Shown: in pieces, positions 8,280 to 17,656 of the stretch
How positions within the stretch are numbered: the first letter of the stretch is position 1
Layout of the letters: every line of letters starts with the position of its first letter
Source of the DNA: Gammaproteobacteria bacterium
Lineage (GTDB): Bacteria; Pseudomonadota; Gammaproteobacteria; GCA-001735895
NCBI GenBank assembly: GCA_030595795.1
Contig: JAUVCH010000012.1
Coordinates: 1 to 55,551, forward strand
Direction: 5' to 3'
Length of the DNA: 55,551 bases
Notes under the pieces: model-generated
Database searches by the model: none
Told to the model about the DNA's origin: nothing
Seen by the model: only the letters and a program-made list of their open reading frames with translations
Translations under genes and position numbers: made by a program

Positions 8280-8307
8280 AATGCGGCGAACTTTTATCCG
8301 CCGCATT
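8280..8307. terminator. Strong GC-rich hairpin between the MFS remnant and the PA2779-type gene
   Basis: Arms AATGCGGCG (8280-8288) and CGCCGCATT (8299-8307) form a perfect 9-bp stem with a 10-nt loop. No long T-run follows on either strand, so intrinsic termination is only moderately supported. It lies downstream of the minus-strand gene ending at 8358 and could be its terminator. Confidence 0.4.
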
Positions 8308-8357
8308 GATGTGACACCTAACGAATACCGACAGCGATTTGGTCAATAATTAAATTT

Positions 8358-8687
8358 CTACGCCAACAAAATAATCAATAAAATAACCAGTAATAAATCA
8401 ATCGTACTGACGCCGGCGCCAGCTGGTAAATCGGTAATTTTCCCGTTGAGAGTAGCTATTTCCTCATGCGTCATCTGATTTACTCTGGCGAGTGCCGCCT
8501 CATGATCGACCCCTAATTCGATGAGCTGCTGCTGCACTTCCTCTCGTTCGAGAAGGGTTATCAGTTCAACACGCTCTGACTGCAGGAGCAACTCAGGAGT
8601 CTCCACCATCGCAGCCTGTAAAGGCATTTGAACCATAAGAGAGAACAACAAACTTAACCAGATTACAGGTTTGCTAAAAAACGACAT
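8358..8687 (-). CDS. PA2779-family small exported/membrane protein
   Basis: 109 residues from ATG 8687, which has GGAG six bases upstream; the longer frame to 8753 lacks such a site. An N-terminal hydrophobic signal-like segment is followed by a charged helix (LITLLEREEVQQQLIELGVD), a second helix with the repeated pattern VNQMTHEEIATL, and a C-terminal hydrophobic stretch STIDLLLVILLIILLA. This matches the PA2779 family as I know it. Family members usually neighbour a PA2778-type cysteine peptidase, and none is seen here. Function unknown. Confidence 0.75.
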   Translation of the reverse strand: MSFFSKPVIWLSLLFSLMVQMPLQAAMVETPELLLQSERVELITLLEREEVQQQLIELGVDHEAALARVNQMTHEEIATLNGKITDLPAGAGVSTIDLLLVILLIILLA

Positions 8688-8791
8688 CGCTAGCTCCAAT
8701 TTTCGGTATATAAATTTAATCAAAAGACTAATGGACAATGCGATCAGGATCAAGTGCTAACTAACGAGAAAAAGTTCCTAATATAAATACC

Positions 8792-10291
8792 CTATTGAGT
8801 TAACTGAGGTATCGTCGAAGTAAATGGCTCTGGCTCAGGTTCAGACTTCGGCTGCAAATCTGGAAATGGCTCTTTTTTCGAAGACAGATTCAGTTTAACC
8901 GTTTCTACGAAGTCTTCAGAAGCGGACGTACTCTTTTCCTCCGCACTTTCCTTCTTTGGCGCAGCCATATTCAATTTGACGGTTTCCATAAAATCATTAG
9001 CCGCACTGGAGGGAAGAGCCGAATCAACCGCCGCTACCGATCTGGACTTTTGCTGAATTGGTTCTCCCAGTTGGATATCAACAGCTGGTTTGGGTACAGG
9101 TTCCTTAATCCCGTCTTCCGGTGGATTGGGATCCAACTCAGGAATTAATTCTGCATTAGGTACCGGGAACGGAGCATCCACAGGTTCAGGTTTTACATTT
9201 AATGAAGTCAGTGTCTTTGGGGCTTCAACGGCGGCCTTTACCGGTGCCGGCGATGGACTGGAATTTTTCTCCATCGCTGGTTTTGCAGCGGCGGCTTTGA
9301 TAGCTCTTTTAACCGTTTTCTGCTCCAGCTTTTGCGCAGGTTTATGCACGGGTTTTTCAGCCACCTTCGCAACTGTCTTAGTTACTCTTTCAGTTACGAC
9401 AGGTGTCTCTGTTCCCGGATTAACCGCCTTGCCAACGTGAAGATCTATAACAGGCGGCGGCATACGATTCAGATAACCATCAAGTGCTGGTTTCAGGCCA
9501 TAGGCGTCCGTGGTTACGCGTAATCTTCTGCTCAGTGTATGCAAAAGTTGCAGTACTATTAATCGAACCGGCGCTGCATCAAACCCGACCCCCATCAGGG
9601 AGCTATTGCTCATGGAGAACGGCGCTGAATTTCTCCAGGCGAAACAACCCTGCGTCGCAATGACTGCAGGCAGGGATTTCAAATCGACTGGCTTATTATT
9701 TTCATGACGATCCTGTATCCAGGCACTTAATGTATCGACCATCATGTTGGTGCTGGCCTTATACCCGCTAAATCCATAAATGAATGAAAGCGGTCGTCCG
9801 ATCAAACTAAATCGTGCCGTACGTATTGGATCAGGGTGAACGTATTGTTTATTTTCGTTTAATGATAATTGATTACGTGCGGCCAGAGCAGTTATGACTT
9901 TGGGATCTATTTGGGGATTTAAGTCTGCCAGCGAAGCACATCGATCGAGCGTTTCGAAAAAAGATTTCTTCACTAATTTCGCGGCTACTTCGATGGTCGC
10001 AATGACGCTTTCGTAAAGATAAATATCACGGCTACCGGGTAAGTCCAATCGAGGAAAATCCTTACGATAAATTATTATATCAATTTTCCCAGACATCTTT
10101 CCGCTGGCATCCATGATTTGGCCAGAACCAATGCCATAGATCTCAGGGAGAAAACGTTCGAGAACTGCACGAATAAATGCAGTTCGAGCAGCATCACCTT
10201 CCAGTTCATATTTAGTCAGACTACCGAGGGGGTCGGATTCCGATTTCAAATATTTCGATATGATTTGCGACCAGTCATCGAAGTTGTTCAT
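8792..10291 (-). CDS. Unknown protein: DUF6602-like N-terminal domain plus long disordered Pro/Lys/Glu tail
   Basis: 499 residues from ATG 10291 (GGAG 11 bases upstream); the GTG at 10312 is an alternative. The N-terminal 230 or so residues contain YELEGDAARTAFIRAVLERF, then LPEIYGIGSGQIMDASG and SGKIDIIIYRKDFPRL. That pattern, an Asp-rich strand after a GxGxI motif, resembles the DUF6602 domain, whose fold is related to restriction-nuclease-like proteins. From about residue 275 the chain is low complexity and rich in Pro, Lys, Glu and Ala, with two near-identical copies of DF[MV]ETVKLN[ML] near the end. No signal peptide. The function and the role of the tail are unknown. Confidence 0.75.
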   Translation of the reverse strand: MNNFDDWSQIISKYLKSESDPLGSLTKYELEGDAARTAFIRAVLERFLPEIYGIGSGQIMDASGKMSGKIDIIIYRKDFPRLDLPGSRDIYLYESVIATIEVAAKLVKKSFFETLDRCASLADLNPQIDPKVITALAARNQLSLNENKQYVHPDPIRTARFSLIGRPLSFIYGFSGYKASTNMMVDTLSAWIQDRHENNKPVDLKSLPAVIATQGCFAWRNSAPFSMSNSSLMGVGFDAAPVRLIVLQLLHTLSRRLRVTTDAYGLKPALDGYLNRMPPPVIDLHVGKAVNPGTETPVVTERVTKTVAKVAEKPVHKPAQKLEQKTVKRAIKAAAAKPAMEKNSSPSPAPVKAAVEAPKTLTSLNVKPEPVDAPFPVPNAELIPELDPNPPEDGIKEPVPKPAVDIQLGEPIQQKSRSVAAVDSALPSSAANDFMETVKLNMAAPKKESAEEKSTSASEDFVETVKLNLSSKKEPFPDLQPKSEPEPEPFTSTIPQLTQ

Positions 10292-10584
10292 AGTATTAAC
10301 TACTCCTGCCACTGTTATCGTGGATGTTAATTAACAGACTTTCATCCTGGTTAGCCCGCTGCACACATAAATTTATGGCAGTAATTTAACGAATAAAAGG
10401 GATTTTTCCTGTCCCTACAACTGAAATATACTACTAAGTTTACACTATTAAAGCACATGGAGTAAAAAATGAGAATTATCTAACAATGCCCGAAACCTGC
10501 TCTGTGCAACAATTATTTATTTCGTAATTCTTTTTCTCCATCAATAGGTTATCATATAGCTAGTAACTTCGAGACAAAACTAGT

Positions 10585-12228
10585 GTGCATCTAATAGACC
10601 CCGATCAAACCGATTTCGATGCCATCTACAACAATTTCCAGTGGAATATACCCACCAAATTAAACATCGCCTACCAGGTCTGCGAACGACATCAAAGCAA
10701 TCACGATAGAATTGCAATTTACTATGAGAACGCGAACGGTGATTGCGCGAATTATAATTTCGGTCAACTAAAAACACTTTCCGATCAATTTGCGAATGCA
10801 CTTTCAGCCCAGGGCATTAAGCGCGGTGATCGCATTGCTATCGTACTCTCTCAACGAATTGAAACCGTAATTGCACATCTGGCCATCTACAAGCTCGGTG
10901 CAATTGCATTACCACTGGCTATATTATTCGGACCAGAAGCACTCGAATACCGACTGCGTGACAGTGGCGCGCGAATCGCCATCACTGACTCCAACAAGTA
11001 CCAAACTGTGCATGACCTGGAGTCATCGTTAGATGAGTTAGAACTGGTTATCGGTTGTCATTGTGGAGAATCCAGCGCAGAATTTTGGCATCTTCTCAAA
11101 CAGGGCGATGCTGACTTTGAAATGGTACAAACCAACGCAGATGACGCAGCCTGCCTGATTTATACTTCAGGTACTACCGGCCCACCCAAAGGTGCTTTGG
11201 TGGCACATCGGGCGGTGATCGGTAATTTCACCGGCTTCGAAATGTCGCAGAATTTTTTCCCTAAAGAGAACGACCTGTTCTGGACGCCAGCCGACTGGGC
11301 CTGGACCGGAGGCTTATGGGATGGGCTATTGCCGAGCCTCAATTATGGCGTTCCCATTCTGGCTTACGAGGGCAGTGGATTCGTTCCTGAACGCGCCTTT
11401 AAATTGCTCGAAAAATATCAGGTAACGAATGCTTTCATCCCACCTACCGCTTTAAAAATGCTGCGCTCCGTAGAAAACATTAAAGAAAAATATTCTTTAC
11501 GTTTAAGAGCAGTTATGAGTGCTGGCGAACAGGTCGGCGAAGAACTCATCCATTGGGGACGTGAGACCCTGGGTATCACCATTAATGAAATGTGGGGGCA
11601 AACTGAGTTCAATTACCTGGTCGGTAATTGTTCCGCAATCATGGAACCAAAACCGGGTTCAATGGGCAAACCCTACCCAGGTCATCGAGTCGATATTATC
11701 GATGATGATGGAAAAATTCTCGCCGATGGTGAAAACGGCGAACTTGCAGCCTGGTGCGACGACCCCGTCATGTTCCTGGGATACTGGAACAATGAAGCAG
11801 CAACCGAGAGTAAAAAAACCGGCAACTGGTTTCGCACCGGCGATGTCGGTTACCGCGACGAGGATGGTTTCCTCTGGTTCGTCGGACGCAAAGACGACGT
11901 CATTAGTAGCGCAGGTTATCGAATTGGCCCTGGTGAAATCGAAGATTCTTTACTAGGTCATCCAGCCGTATTACAGGCGGCGGTAATCGGCAAACCTGAT
12001 GCCCTGCGCGGACAAATCGTCAAAGCTTTCGTCGTACTCGCAAGTCATCAACAGGCCAGTGATGAACTGGCAAAGGAAATCCAGCAATCCGTACGCGAAA
12101 GACTCTCCGCACACGAATACCCAAGAGAAATAGCATTCGTCGATTCACTCCCCATGACCACGACCGGCAAGGTGCGCCGCATGGAATTACGCCAACGGGA
12201 AATCGATAACGCTAAACTGGCGGATTGA
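10585..12228 (+). CDS. AMP-dependent acyl-CoA synthetase
   Basis: 547 residues with the full adenylate-forming series: P-loop YTSGTTGPPKGAL, A5 NEMWGQTE, A7 FRTGDVG, A8 GYRIGPGEIE and the catalytic-Lys motif TTTGKVRR near the C-terminus. It activates a carboxylate to the acyl-AMP and then the CoA thioester. Length and architecture fit the acetyl/medium-chain acyl-CoA synthetase group; chain length is not readable. The start is GTG 10585 with no strong ribosome site. The 3' end overlaps the convergent LldD-type gene by 17 bp. Confidence 0.9.
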   Translation: MHLIDPDQTDFDAIYNNFQWNIPTKLNIAYQVCERHQSNHDRIAIYYENANGDCANYNFGQLKTLSDQFANALSAQGIKRGDRIAIVLSQRIETVIAHLAIYKLGAIALPLAILFGPEALEYRLRDSGARIAITDSNKYQTVHDLESSLDELELVIGCHCGESSAEFWHLLKQGDADFEMVQTNADDAACLIYTSGTTGPPKGALVAHRAVIGNFTGFEMSQNFFPKENDLFWTPADWAWTGGLWDGLLPSLNYGVPILAYEGSGFVPERAFKLLEKYQVTNAFIPPTALKMLRSVENIKEKYSLRLRAVMSAGEQVGEELIHWGRETLGITINEMWGQTEFNYLVGNCSAIMEPKPGSMGKPYPGHRVDIIDDDGKILADGENGELAAWCDDPVMFLGYWNNEAATESKKTGNWFRTGDVGYRDEDGFLWFVGRKDDVISSAGYRIGPGEIEDSLLGHPAVLQAAVIGKPDALRGQIVKAFVVLASHQQASDELAKEIQQSVRERLSAHEYPREIAFVDSLPMTTTGKVRRMELRQREIDNAKLAD

Positions 12229-13357
12229 GTAAGTTATGACGACCCAAATTAGTCAGCAACCTTTCGCCACATAACGCCATGGTAGTATCGAGTTCACGAC
12301 GAATAATATCGAGCGCCTGACTGACACCAGCCTCGCCACTCGCCCCCAGGCCATAAATAAACGCCCGGCCGATGTAGGTACTTTTCGCTCCGAGACATAT
12401 CGCCTTTAGAACATCCTGGCCGGAACGAATACCACCATCGAAGTGCACTTCGATGTCATTACCAACGGCATCGACGATTGCTGGCAGTGCGCTAATCGAA
12501 CTTTGCGCACCGTCGAGTTGACGCCCACCATGATTAGAAACAATAATTGCGTCGGCACCGGTCTTCGCCGCCATCTTCGCATCTTCAACATCGAGTATAC
12601 CCTTGATAATTAACTTACCTCCCCAGCGCTGCTTGATCCACTCGATATCATCCCAGGATAATTTAGGGTCAAACTGTTCGGCGGTCCACGATGATAATGA
12701 AGACAGATCACCAACCCCTTTAACATGGCCGATAATATTTCGAAAACCATGGCGACGCGTGGTTAACATATTCATACACCAACGTGGGCGACTTAGCACC
12801 TGCAATGCACTATTAATCGAAAATTTTGGCGGCGCGCTAAGGCCATTGCGTAGATCTTTATGCCGTTGCCCAAGAATCTGCAAATCAAGCGTCAGCATTA
12901 AAGCACTGCAACCTGCTGCTTTCGCACGGTCGATTAATCGGCCAATAAAATCACGATCCTTCATCACATAAAGCTGAAACCAGAATGGTTTAGTGGTGTG
13001 CTCCGCAACATCTTCTATCGAACAAATACTCATAGTCGAGAGCGTAAAAGGCACGCCAAATTTTTCAGCCGCTTTGGCCGCCTTGATTTCGCCATCGGCA
13101 TGTTGCATACCGGTTAGGCCGACTGGCGCGAGCGCTACCGGCATCGACACTTTCTGGCCGATCATTTCGGTTTCCAGGGAACGATTCGTGATATCGACTG
13201 CAACACGCTGACGCAGCTTTATATTACCAAAATCAGACTGATTCTCCCGGTAGGTGGTTTCGCTCCACGAACCTGAATCGGCATATTCGTAAAACATACG
13301 CGGGACACGACTACGGGCAAGTTTTTGTAAATCAGCGATTTCGCAAATAGTCGGCAT
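12212..13357 (-). CDS. lldD: FMN-dependent alpha-hydroxy-acid dehydrogenase (L-lactate dehydrogenase type)
   Basis: 381 residues, the LldD length. It follows E. coli LldD closely by eye: PRMFYEYADSGSWSE at the start, SMPVALAPVGLTGMQ, the FMN/substrate block FTLSTMSICSIEDV, WFQLYVMKDR, and the catalytic His/Arg motif SNHGGRQLDGA. It oxidises an L-2-hydroxy acid, most likely L-lactate, to the keto acid at the inner membrane face and passes electrons to quinone. Related glycolate and mandelate enzymes share these motifs, so the substrate is probable only. No LldP permease or LldR is adjacent. Confidence 0.85.
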   Translation of the reverse strand: MPTICEIADLQKLARSRVPRMFYEYADSGSWSETTYRENQSDFGNIKLRQRVAVDITNRSLETEMIGQKVSMPVALAPVGLTGMQHADGEIKAAKAAEKFGVPFTLSTMSICSIEDVAEHTTKPFWFQLYVMKDRDFIGRLIDRAKAAGCSALMLTLDLQILGQRHKDLRNGLSAPPKFSINSALQVLSRPRWCMNMLTTRRHGFRNIIGHVKGVGDLSSLSSWTAEQFDPKLSWDDIEWIKQRWGGKLIIKGILDVEDAKMAAKTGADAIIVSNHGGRQLDGAQSSISALPAIVDAVGNDIEVHFDGGIRSGQDVLKAICLGAKSTYIGRAFIYGLGASGEAGVSQALDIIRRELDTTMALCGERLLTNLGRHNLLNPPV

Positions 13358-13367
13358 TGAAAAACTC

Positions 13368-13389
13368 TACTGTATGATGAATTACAGTA
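13368..13389. promoter_or_regulatory. Inverted repeat in the divergent lldD/ABC promoter region
   Basis: TACTGTA (13368-13374) and TACAGTA (13383-13389) are perfect 7-bp arms separated by 8 bp, located 11 bp upstream of the lldD start and 41 bp before the ABC operon. It has the size of a dimeric repressor site; the regulator is not known. Confidence 0.4.
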
Positions 13390-13429
13390 TTATAGCGTTT
13401 GCTGAAATCAAAATCTCGCTAGTCGATCC

Positions 13430-14098
13430 ATGCTTTCGATTCAAAACCTAAATAAATCATTCAAACAGGCCGAAGGTGATGTTGTCGTATTCAGCGGTCT
13501 CAATTTCGAAATGGCAACAGGCACATCGGTAGCATTGCTCGGCGAAAGTGGCAGCGGTAAGAGCACCTTACTGCATTTAATCGCAGGGCTGGATCAGGTC
13601 GATAGTGGAGAAATCAAAATCGACCAATCTTCGATAACATCGATGTCAGAAGCCGCACTGGCAGAAATGCGACGCCATCAGGTCAGTCTGGTGTTCCAGC
13701 AGTTTCATCTGATTTCGACACTGGATATTATCGATAATATTCGCTTTCAGGCAGCTTTGTGCCAACGCTTCGACAGTGATTACGAAGCCCTGTTAATCGA
13801 TCGGCTCGGATTGGGGAAACAGTTAAAGAAATTTCCTCATCAACTTTCGCGTGGCCAACAACAACGGGTAGCCATCGCCAGGTCGCTGCTCCACAAGCCT
13901 GCGCTGGTACTCGCCGACGAACCAACCGGTAACCTCGACGAGCAGTCCAGCCTTGAGGTGATGGCACTATTCAGCGCTCTGGTGAAAAATGCTGGTAGCA
14001 GCCTGCTTATGGTGACTCACAGTCGAGAGATGGCGAGTTATCTCGACCGCTCAGTTTTATTGCATAGCGGCAAGCTTGGCGAGATCGGTGCAGCCTAG
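13430..14098 (+). CDS. ABC transporter ATP-binding protein (LolD/MacB/AttE type)
   Basis: 222 residues, the size of LolD-like ATPases that power FtsX-type permeases and do not drive ordinary import. Walker A is GESGSGKST, Q-loop VFQQFHLI, Walker B ALVLADEPTGNLD and the H-loop VTHSREMA. The signature reads LSRGQQQR where LSGGQ is usual, a Gly to Arg change worth noting. First gene of a three-gene operon: the permease overlaps it and a lipocalin-like protein follows. The system probably moves a lipid or lipoprotein-like substrate or remodels the envelope. Confidence 0.9.
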   Translation: MLSIQNLNKSFKQAEGDVVVFSGLNFEMATGTSVALLGESGSGKSTLLHLIAGLDQVDSGEIKIDQSSITSMSEAALAEMRRHQVSLVFQQFHLISTLDIIDNIRFQAALCQRFDSDYEALLIDRLGLGKQLKKFPHQLSRGQQQRVAIARSLLHKPALVLADEPTGNLDEQSSLEVMALFSALVKNAGSSLLMVTHSREMASYLDRSVLLHSGKLGEIGAA

Positions 14099-16586
14099 CT
14101 CTGTCCTAGTTCTCAAAGCTGTTTTCAGCCATTACTGGCGGCATGGCTGGCAAACCCTGTTCCTCCTCGTTGGCCTGATCGCTGGTGTCGGTTTATGGAG
14201 CGCAGTACAAATTATCAACCAGCAGGCTCGCCTGAGTTATGAACAGGCCGACTCATTACTAGGAGTCCAGGCCAGCTACTGGATTCATAGCCGCACCGGT
14301 AAAGCCATCGAAGTCGACGACTATATTCACTTGCGCCGTGCCGGCTTTCGTCAAATATTCCCTGTCGTAGAAGCCGAAGTCAGCACCCAGCAAGGTCAAC
14401 CGATTAGCATCATCGCTACCGATTTATTTGCTCTGCCGAATAACTTACTGGATAGTGGAGAAGGTGACACGGCTTCCGACTGGCTCAGTTTTGTGCAACC
14501 CCCTTATCGAGCCTGGGTTCCCAGACAACTGGCGGAAGAACTTGAGCTACAGCCAGAAGATCAATTGTTACTGCGCGATGGACGACGATTCCCTCCGGCA
14601 CTGATAAAAAGTCACAGTCAGCAGGGACGACAGGTGTTAATGGATATAGCCGCCGCATTCGCATTATTAAATCGAGAAACCTTCAGCTACCTGGTAGTCG
14701 GGAATATCGAAGCCGATCAATTATCTCAGCTGGAAAGCTTATTACCAGATCGGCTTGAGCTGATAGAAAATCAACAGCATCTCGATTTGCAGGAGTTAAC
14801 TCAGAGCTTACACACGCATCTAAGCGCGATGAGTTTGTTGTCCTTCGCAGTCGGGTTATTTATCGTTTTTAATGCCGTGAGATTCTCGCTCTGGTATCGC
14901 CGCCCCACCTTTATGAATCTGCGTTTAATGGGCGCTAGCAGTTCTTTACTATTGAGTGCAGTATTAATAGAGACACTATTATGGAGCTTCGTCGGCGCAG
15001 GCGCTGGCATTGTCGTCGGCCTGCAAATCGGCAAGGTATTATTACCTGGACTCGGTGCTAGCCTGCATAGCCTTTACGACGCCACGGTCGATACGCAACT
15101 GATCTGGCAATTCGATACCCTGCTCAAGGCCTGGGGCATCACGTTGCTGGGATTACTCTGGGCGCTCACCTGGCCTTTGTACCAACAGCTCAAACGCAAT
15201 AGCCTTCCCGCCAACCTGATAAGCCGGGCAAGCCTCGATGAACGCCAATCCAGGCATTATCTGGCGCTGAGTTCATTGGCTTTGATAGGGGTTTCGATAT
15301 TTCTCTATCCGCGTATCGACGACGCGATAAGCGGTTTCTTATTACTGGGTTTGTTACTATTCGGAGCAGCCTGGCTTCTGCCCACCCTGCTCGCCTTCAC
15401 GCTACGGCTCGTTTCACACCTGACCGCAGACCGCCAACTCATCGCGCGCTGGCTAATCGGTGATGGCTGGGCGCAACTCCCCGCCTTACGTACGGCGATG
15501 ATGGCATTACTACTGGCAATGACGGCAAACCTCGGTGTCGGCACACTGGTAGATAGTTTCCGCAGCGCTTTCGTCGGCTGGCTCGAAGTTCGCCAAAGCG
15601 CTGATATTTATTTGCGGTCATCAAAAATCGATTATGACCGGTTGCTCGATCCGCAAGATTCGTCTACCTGGTTAGCCGATAGCCATCGACGAATCGGTGT
15701 TACCAGTCGCTGGCAAGGTCGACAGACATTGATCCGTGGCGTCGATACCGGCGCACCTGATAGTCTGAAGTTGCCATTGGCCCAGTGGTCTGGAATAACT
15801 CCGGAGGCCACTTTAAAACAATGGCAATCTGAAGAGAATACCCTGCTCGCTAACGAACAGGTTCATTATCTTGCTGGTCTGCAACTGGGCGAAACAATTC
15901 AATTGCAGACAGATAAAGGCCTGATCGACTATCGCGTCATTGGTTTTTTTTATGATTATGGCAACCCCAACTTCCAGTTCTACCTGCCATACGACGAAGT
16001 AGTCAACTACTGGACACAATATCATTCTCGCGGCATTGCACTCTGGTTGAAAAAAAACGATGAAGCAACCCAGCTACTCGCCGAGAAGGCGATGCGCGAG
16101 GCGGGCGCTGAAACTGGAGACTGGATTTTGCAAAGCCAGGTCAGGAAACTATCGCTGAATATTTTCGAACGCACCTTCACGATTACCGCCGCGATGAATG
16201 CGCTCACGATGATTGTCGCCGCCATCGCATTACTGGCCTCCTTGCTGGCAATATTGCAGGAACGACTACCCCAATTCGCTCAGTGGCGAGCGCTCGGAGT
16301 TCGCTCTCGGGAACAGATGATGATCATCGCCTGCCCGATACTAATATTCGTGCTCGTCGCCTGGTTACTGGCGATTCCGTTGGGTGCCGTATTAAGCTGG
16401 ATATTAATTCATAAGCTCAACATCGTCAGTTTCGGCTGGAGCATGCCCATGCGCTGGGACATGCTACCGGCCATCCAGCTCGGCGGCGTTATTCTGTTAG
16501 TTGTCGCTGCCACCTTAATGCTCGCAAGCTGGCAACTCCGAAGACGAATGCCCAATGCGCTCGCCCAGCTTGGTGAACTGGCGTGA
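14076..16586 (+). CDS. FtsX-like ABC transporter permease (YbbP/AttF-AttG type)
   Basis: 836 residues. One N-terminal membrane segment (TLFLLVGLIAGVGLWSAVQI) is followed by a large periplasmic domain, a first FtsX block of helices (about residues 250-360), more helices near 400-490, a second periplasmic domain (about 500-690) and three C-terminal helices. This doubled FtsX layout matches YbbP-like permeases. The start is TTG 14076 or GTG 14088; both overlap the ATPase gene and neither has a good ribosome site. It ends in a 4-bp GTGA overlap with the lipocalin-like gene, indicating tight coupling. Confidence 0.88.
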   Translation: MARSVQPSSVLVLKAVFSHYWRHGWQTLFLLVGLIAGVGLWSAVQIINQQARLSYEQADSLLGVQASYWIHSRTGKAIEVDDYIHLRRAGFRQIFPVVEAEVSTQQGQPISIIATDLFALPNNLLDSGEGDTASDWLSFVQPPYRAWVPRQLAEELELQPEDQLLLRDGRRFPPALIKSHSQQGRQVLMDIAAAFALLNRETFSYLVVGNIEADQLSQLESLLPDRLELIENQQHLDLQELTQSLHTHLSAMSLLSFAVGLFIVFNAVRFSLWYRRPTFMNLRLMGASSSLLLSAVLIETLLWSFVGAGAGIVVGLQIGKVLLPGLGASLHSLYDATVDTQLIWQFDTLLKAWGITLLGLLWALTWPLYQQLKRNSLPANLISRASLDERQSRHYLALSSLALIGVSIFLYPRIDDAISGFLLLGLLLFGAAWLLPTLLAFTLRLVSHLTADRQLIARWLIGDGWAQLPALRTAMMALLLAMTANLGVGTLVDSFRSAFVGWLEVRQSADIYLRSSKIDYDRLLDPQDSSTWLADSHRRIGVTSRWQGRQTLIRGVDTGAPDSLKLPLAQWSGITPEATLKQWQSEENTLLANEQVHYLAGLQLGETIQLQTDKGLIDYRVIGFFYDYGNPNFQFYLPYDEVVNYWTQYHSRGIALWLKKNDEATQLLAEKAMREAGAETGDWILQSQVRKLSLNIFERTFTITAAMNALTMIVAAIALLASLLAILQERLPQFAQWRALGVRSREQMMIIACPILIFVLVAWLLAIPLGAVLSWILIHKLNIVSFGWSMPMRWDMLPAIQLGGVILLVVAATLMLASWQLRRRMPNALAQLGELA

Positions 16587-17653
16587 AGATACTATTAGTA
16601 TTTTTGTATCTGGTAGCCCCAATCGCCATCTCAGCAGATAGTTTCGAAATACTGCGTAACGACGTCGAAGGTTTTGCCAAAGTGGTACCCGGTAAACTAT
16701 TCGACTTTCCTGCCGATCACGGTCCGCATTTTGATTACCGAATCGAGTGGTGGTACCTGACAGCCAACCTGAAAGACCAACAGGGAAATCAATGGGGCAT
16801 TCAGTGGACGCTTTTTCGTAACGCATTGTCTGCCAAATCATCAGAATCTGGATGGTCGAGTAATCAACTGTGGATGGCTCACGCTGCCATTAGCGCACCC
16901 GATGGACACAGCTTCGAGCAACGCTTTGCGCGTGGCGGCATCGGTCAGGCGGGTGTGAATCTCGACAACCAGTTCGAAGCCTGGATCGACGATTGGGTTT
17001 GGCGATCTGACGGTAAATCGCTTTTCCCGGCACAACTAAAATTCCGTATTGCCGACAGGCAAGTTGATATGCGGTTGAGCAGCAATGCAGATTGGGTATT
17101 ACATGACGATAAAGGTTACAGTCAAAAATCTGAACAGGGGCAGGCCAGTTACTATTACAGCCAACCCAAAATTGAAATTGTCGGTACGATTAATGGACAG
17201 CCATTATCAGGCAGCGCCTGGCTGGACAGGGAATGGAGTTCACAACCACTGGCCCAGAATCAGCGCGGCTGGGACTGGTTTTCATTGCATTTGAGTGACG
17301 GTAATAAACTCATGCTGTATCGGTTACGGCACGAGGATGGCAATCACTGGTTGAGTGGTAGCTGGGTCGATGCTAATGGAAATTTAACGCCCCTAAGTAA
17401 TGATGACATTCGTTTATCGGAAAAAAATACTCGCTCAATAAAAATTGACGACGAAACAGAAATTACCCTGCCGCTCGACTGGCTAATTGAACTTCCAGAG
17501 ATGAATCGGCAATTTATTGTCAAACCACTTTATGACCAGCAATGGATGGAAACCAGCTTTCCTTATTGGGAGGGTGTGGTTCTGGTTGAGGATGAAAGTG
17601 GTATGCGAGTTGGTGAAGGGTATATGGAACTGACGGGGTATCAACCACCGTAG
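16583..17653 (+). CDS. Exported lipocalin-like/AttH (CrtC-fold) protein
   Basis: 356 residues with a signal peptide (MKILLVFLYLVAPIAISA). The hallmark FPADHGPHFDYRIEWWY is present, as is the later WLDREWSSQPL motif of the CrtC/AttH lipocalin-like family. Some homologues are carotenoid 1,2-hydratases, but the AttH branch goes with an ABC ATPase and FtsX permease exactly as here, so a periplasmic partner of the transporter is more likely than carotenoid synthesis; no crt genes are present. The GTG start overlaps the permease stop. Confidence 0.85.
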   Translation: MKILLVFLYLVAPIAISADSFEILRNDVEGFAKVVPGKLFDFPADHGPHFDYRIEWWYLTANLKDQQGNQWGIQWTLFRNALSAKSSESGWSSNQLWMAHAAISAPDGHSFEQRFARGGIGQAGVNLDNQFEAWIDDWVWRSDGKSLFPAQLKFRIADRQVDMRLSSNADWVLHDDKGYSQKSEQGQASYYYSQPKIEIVGTINGQPLSGSAWLDREWSSQPLAQNQRGWDWFSLHLSDGNKLMLYRLRHEDGNHWLSGSWVDANGNLTPLSNDDIRLSEKNTRSIKIDDETEITLPLDWLIELPEMNRQFIVKPLYDQQWMETSFPYWEGVVLVEDESGMRVGEGYMELTGYQPP

Positions 17654-17656
17654 GGG

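Noticed and set aside
16583..17653. Carotenoid 1,2-hydratase (crtC)
   Set aside because: The fold is shared, but the ABC/FtsX context and lack of other crt genes favour the AttH branch.
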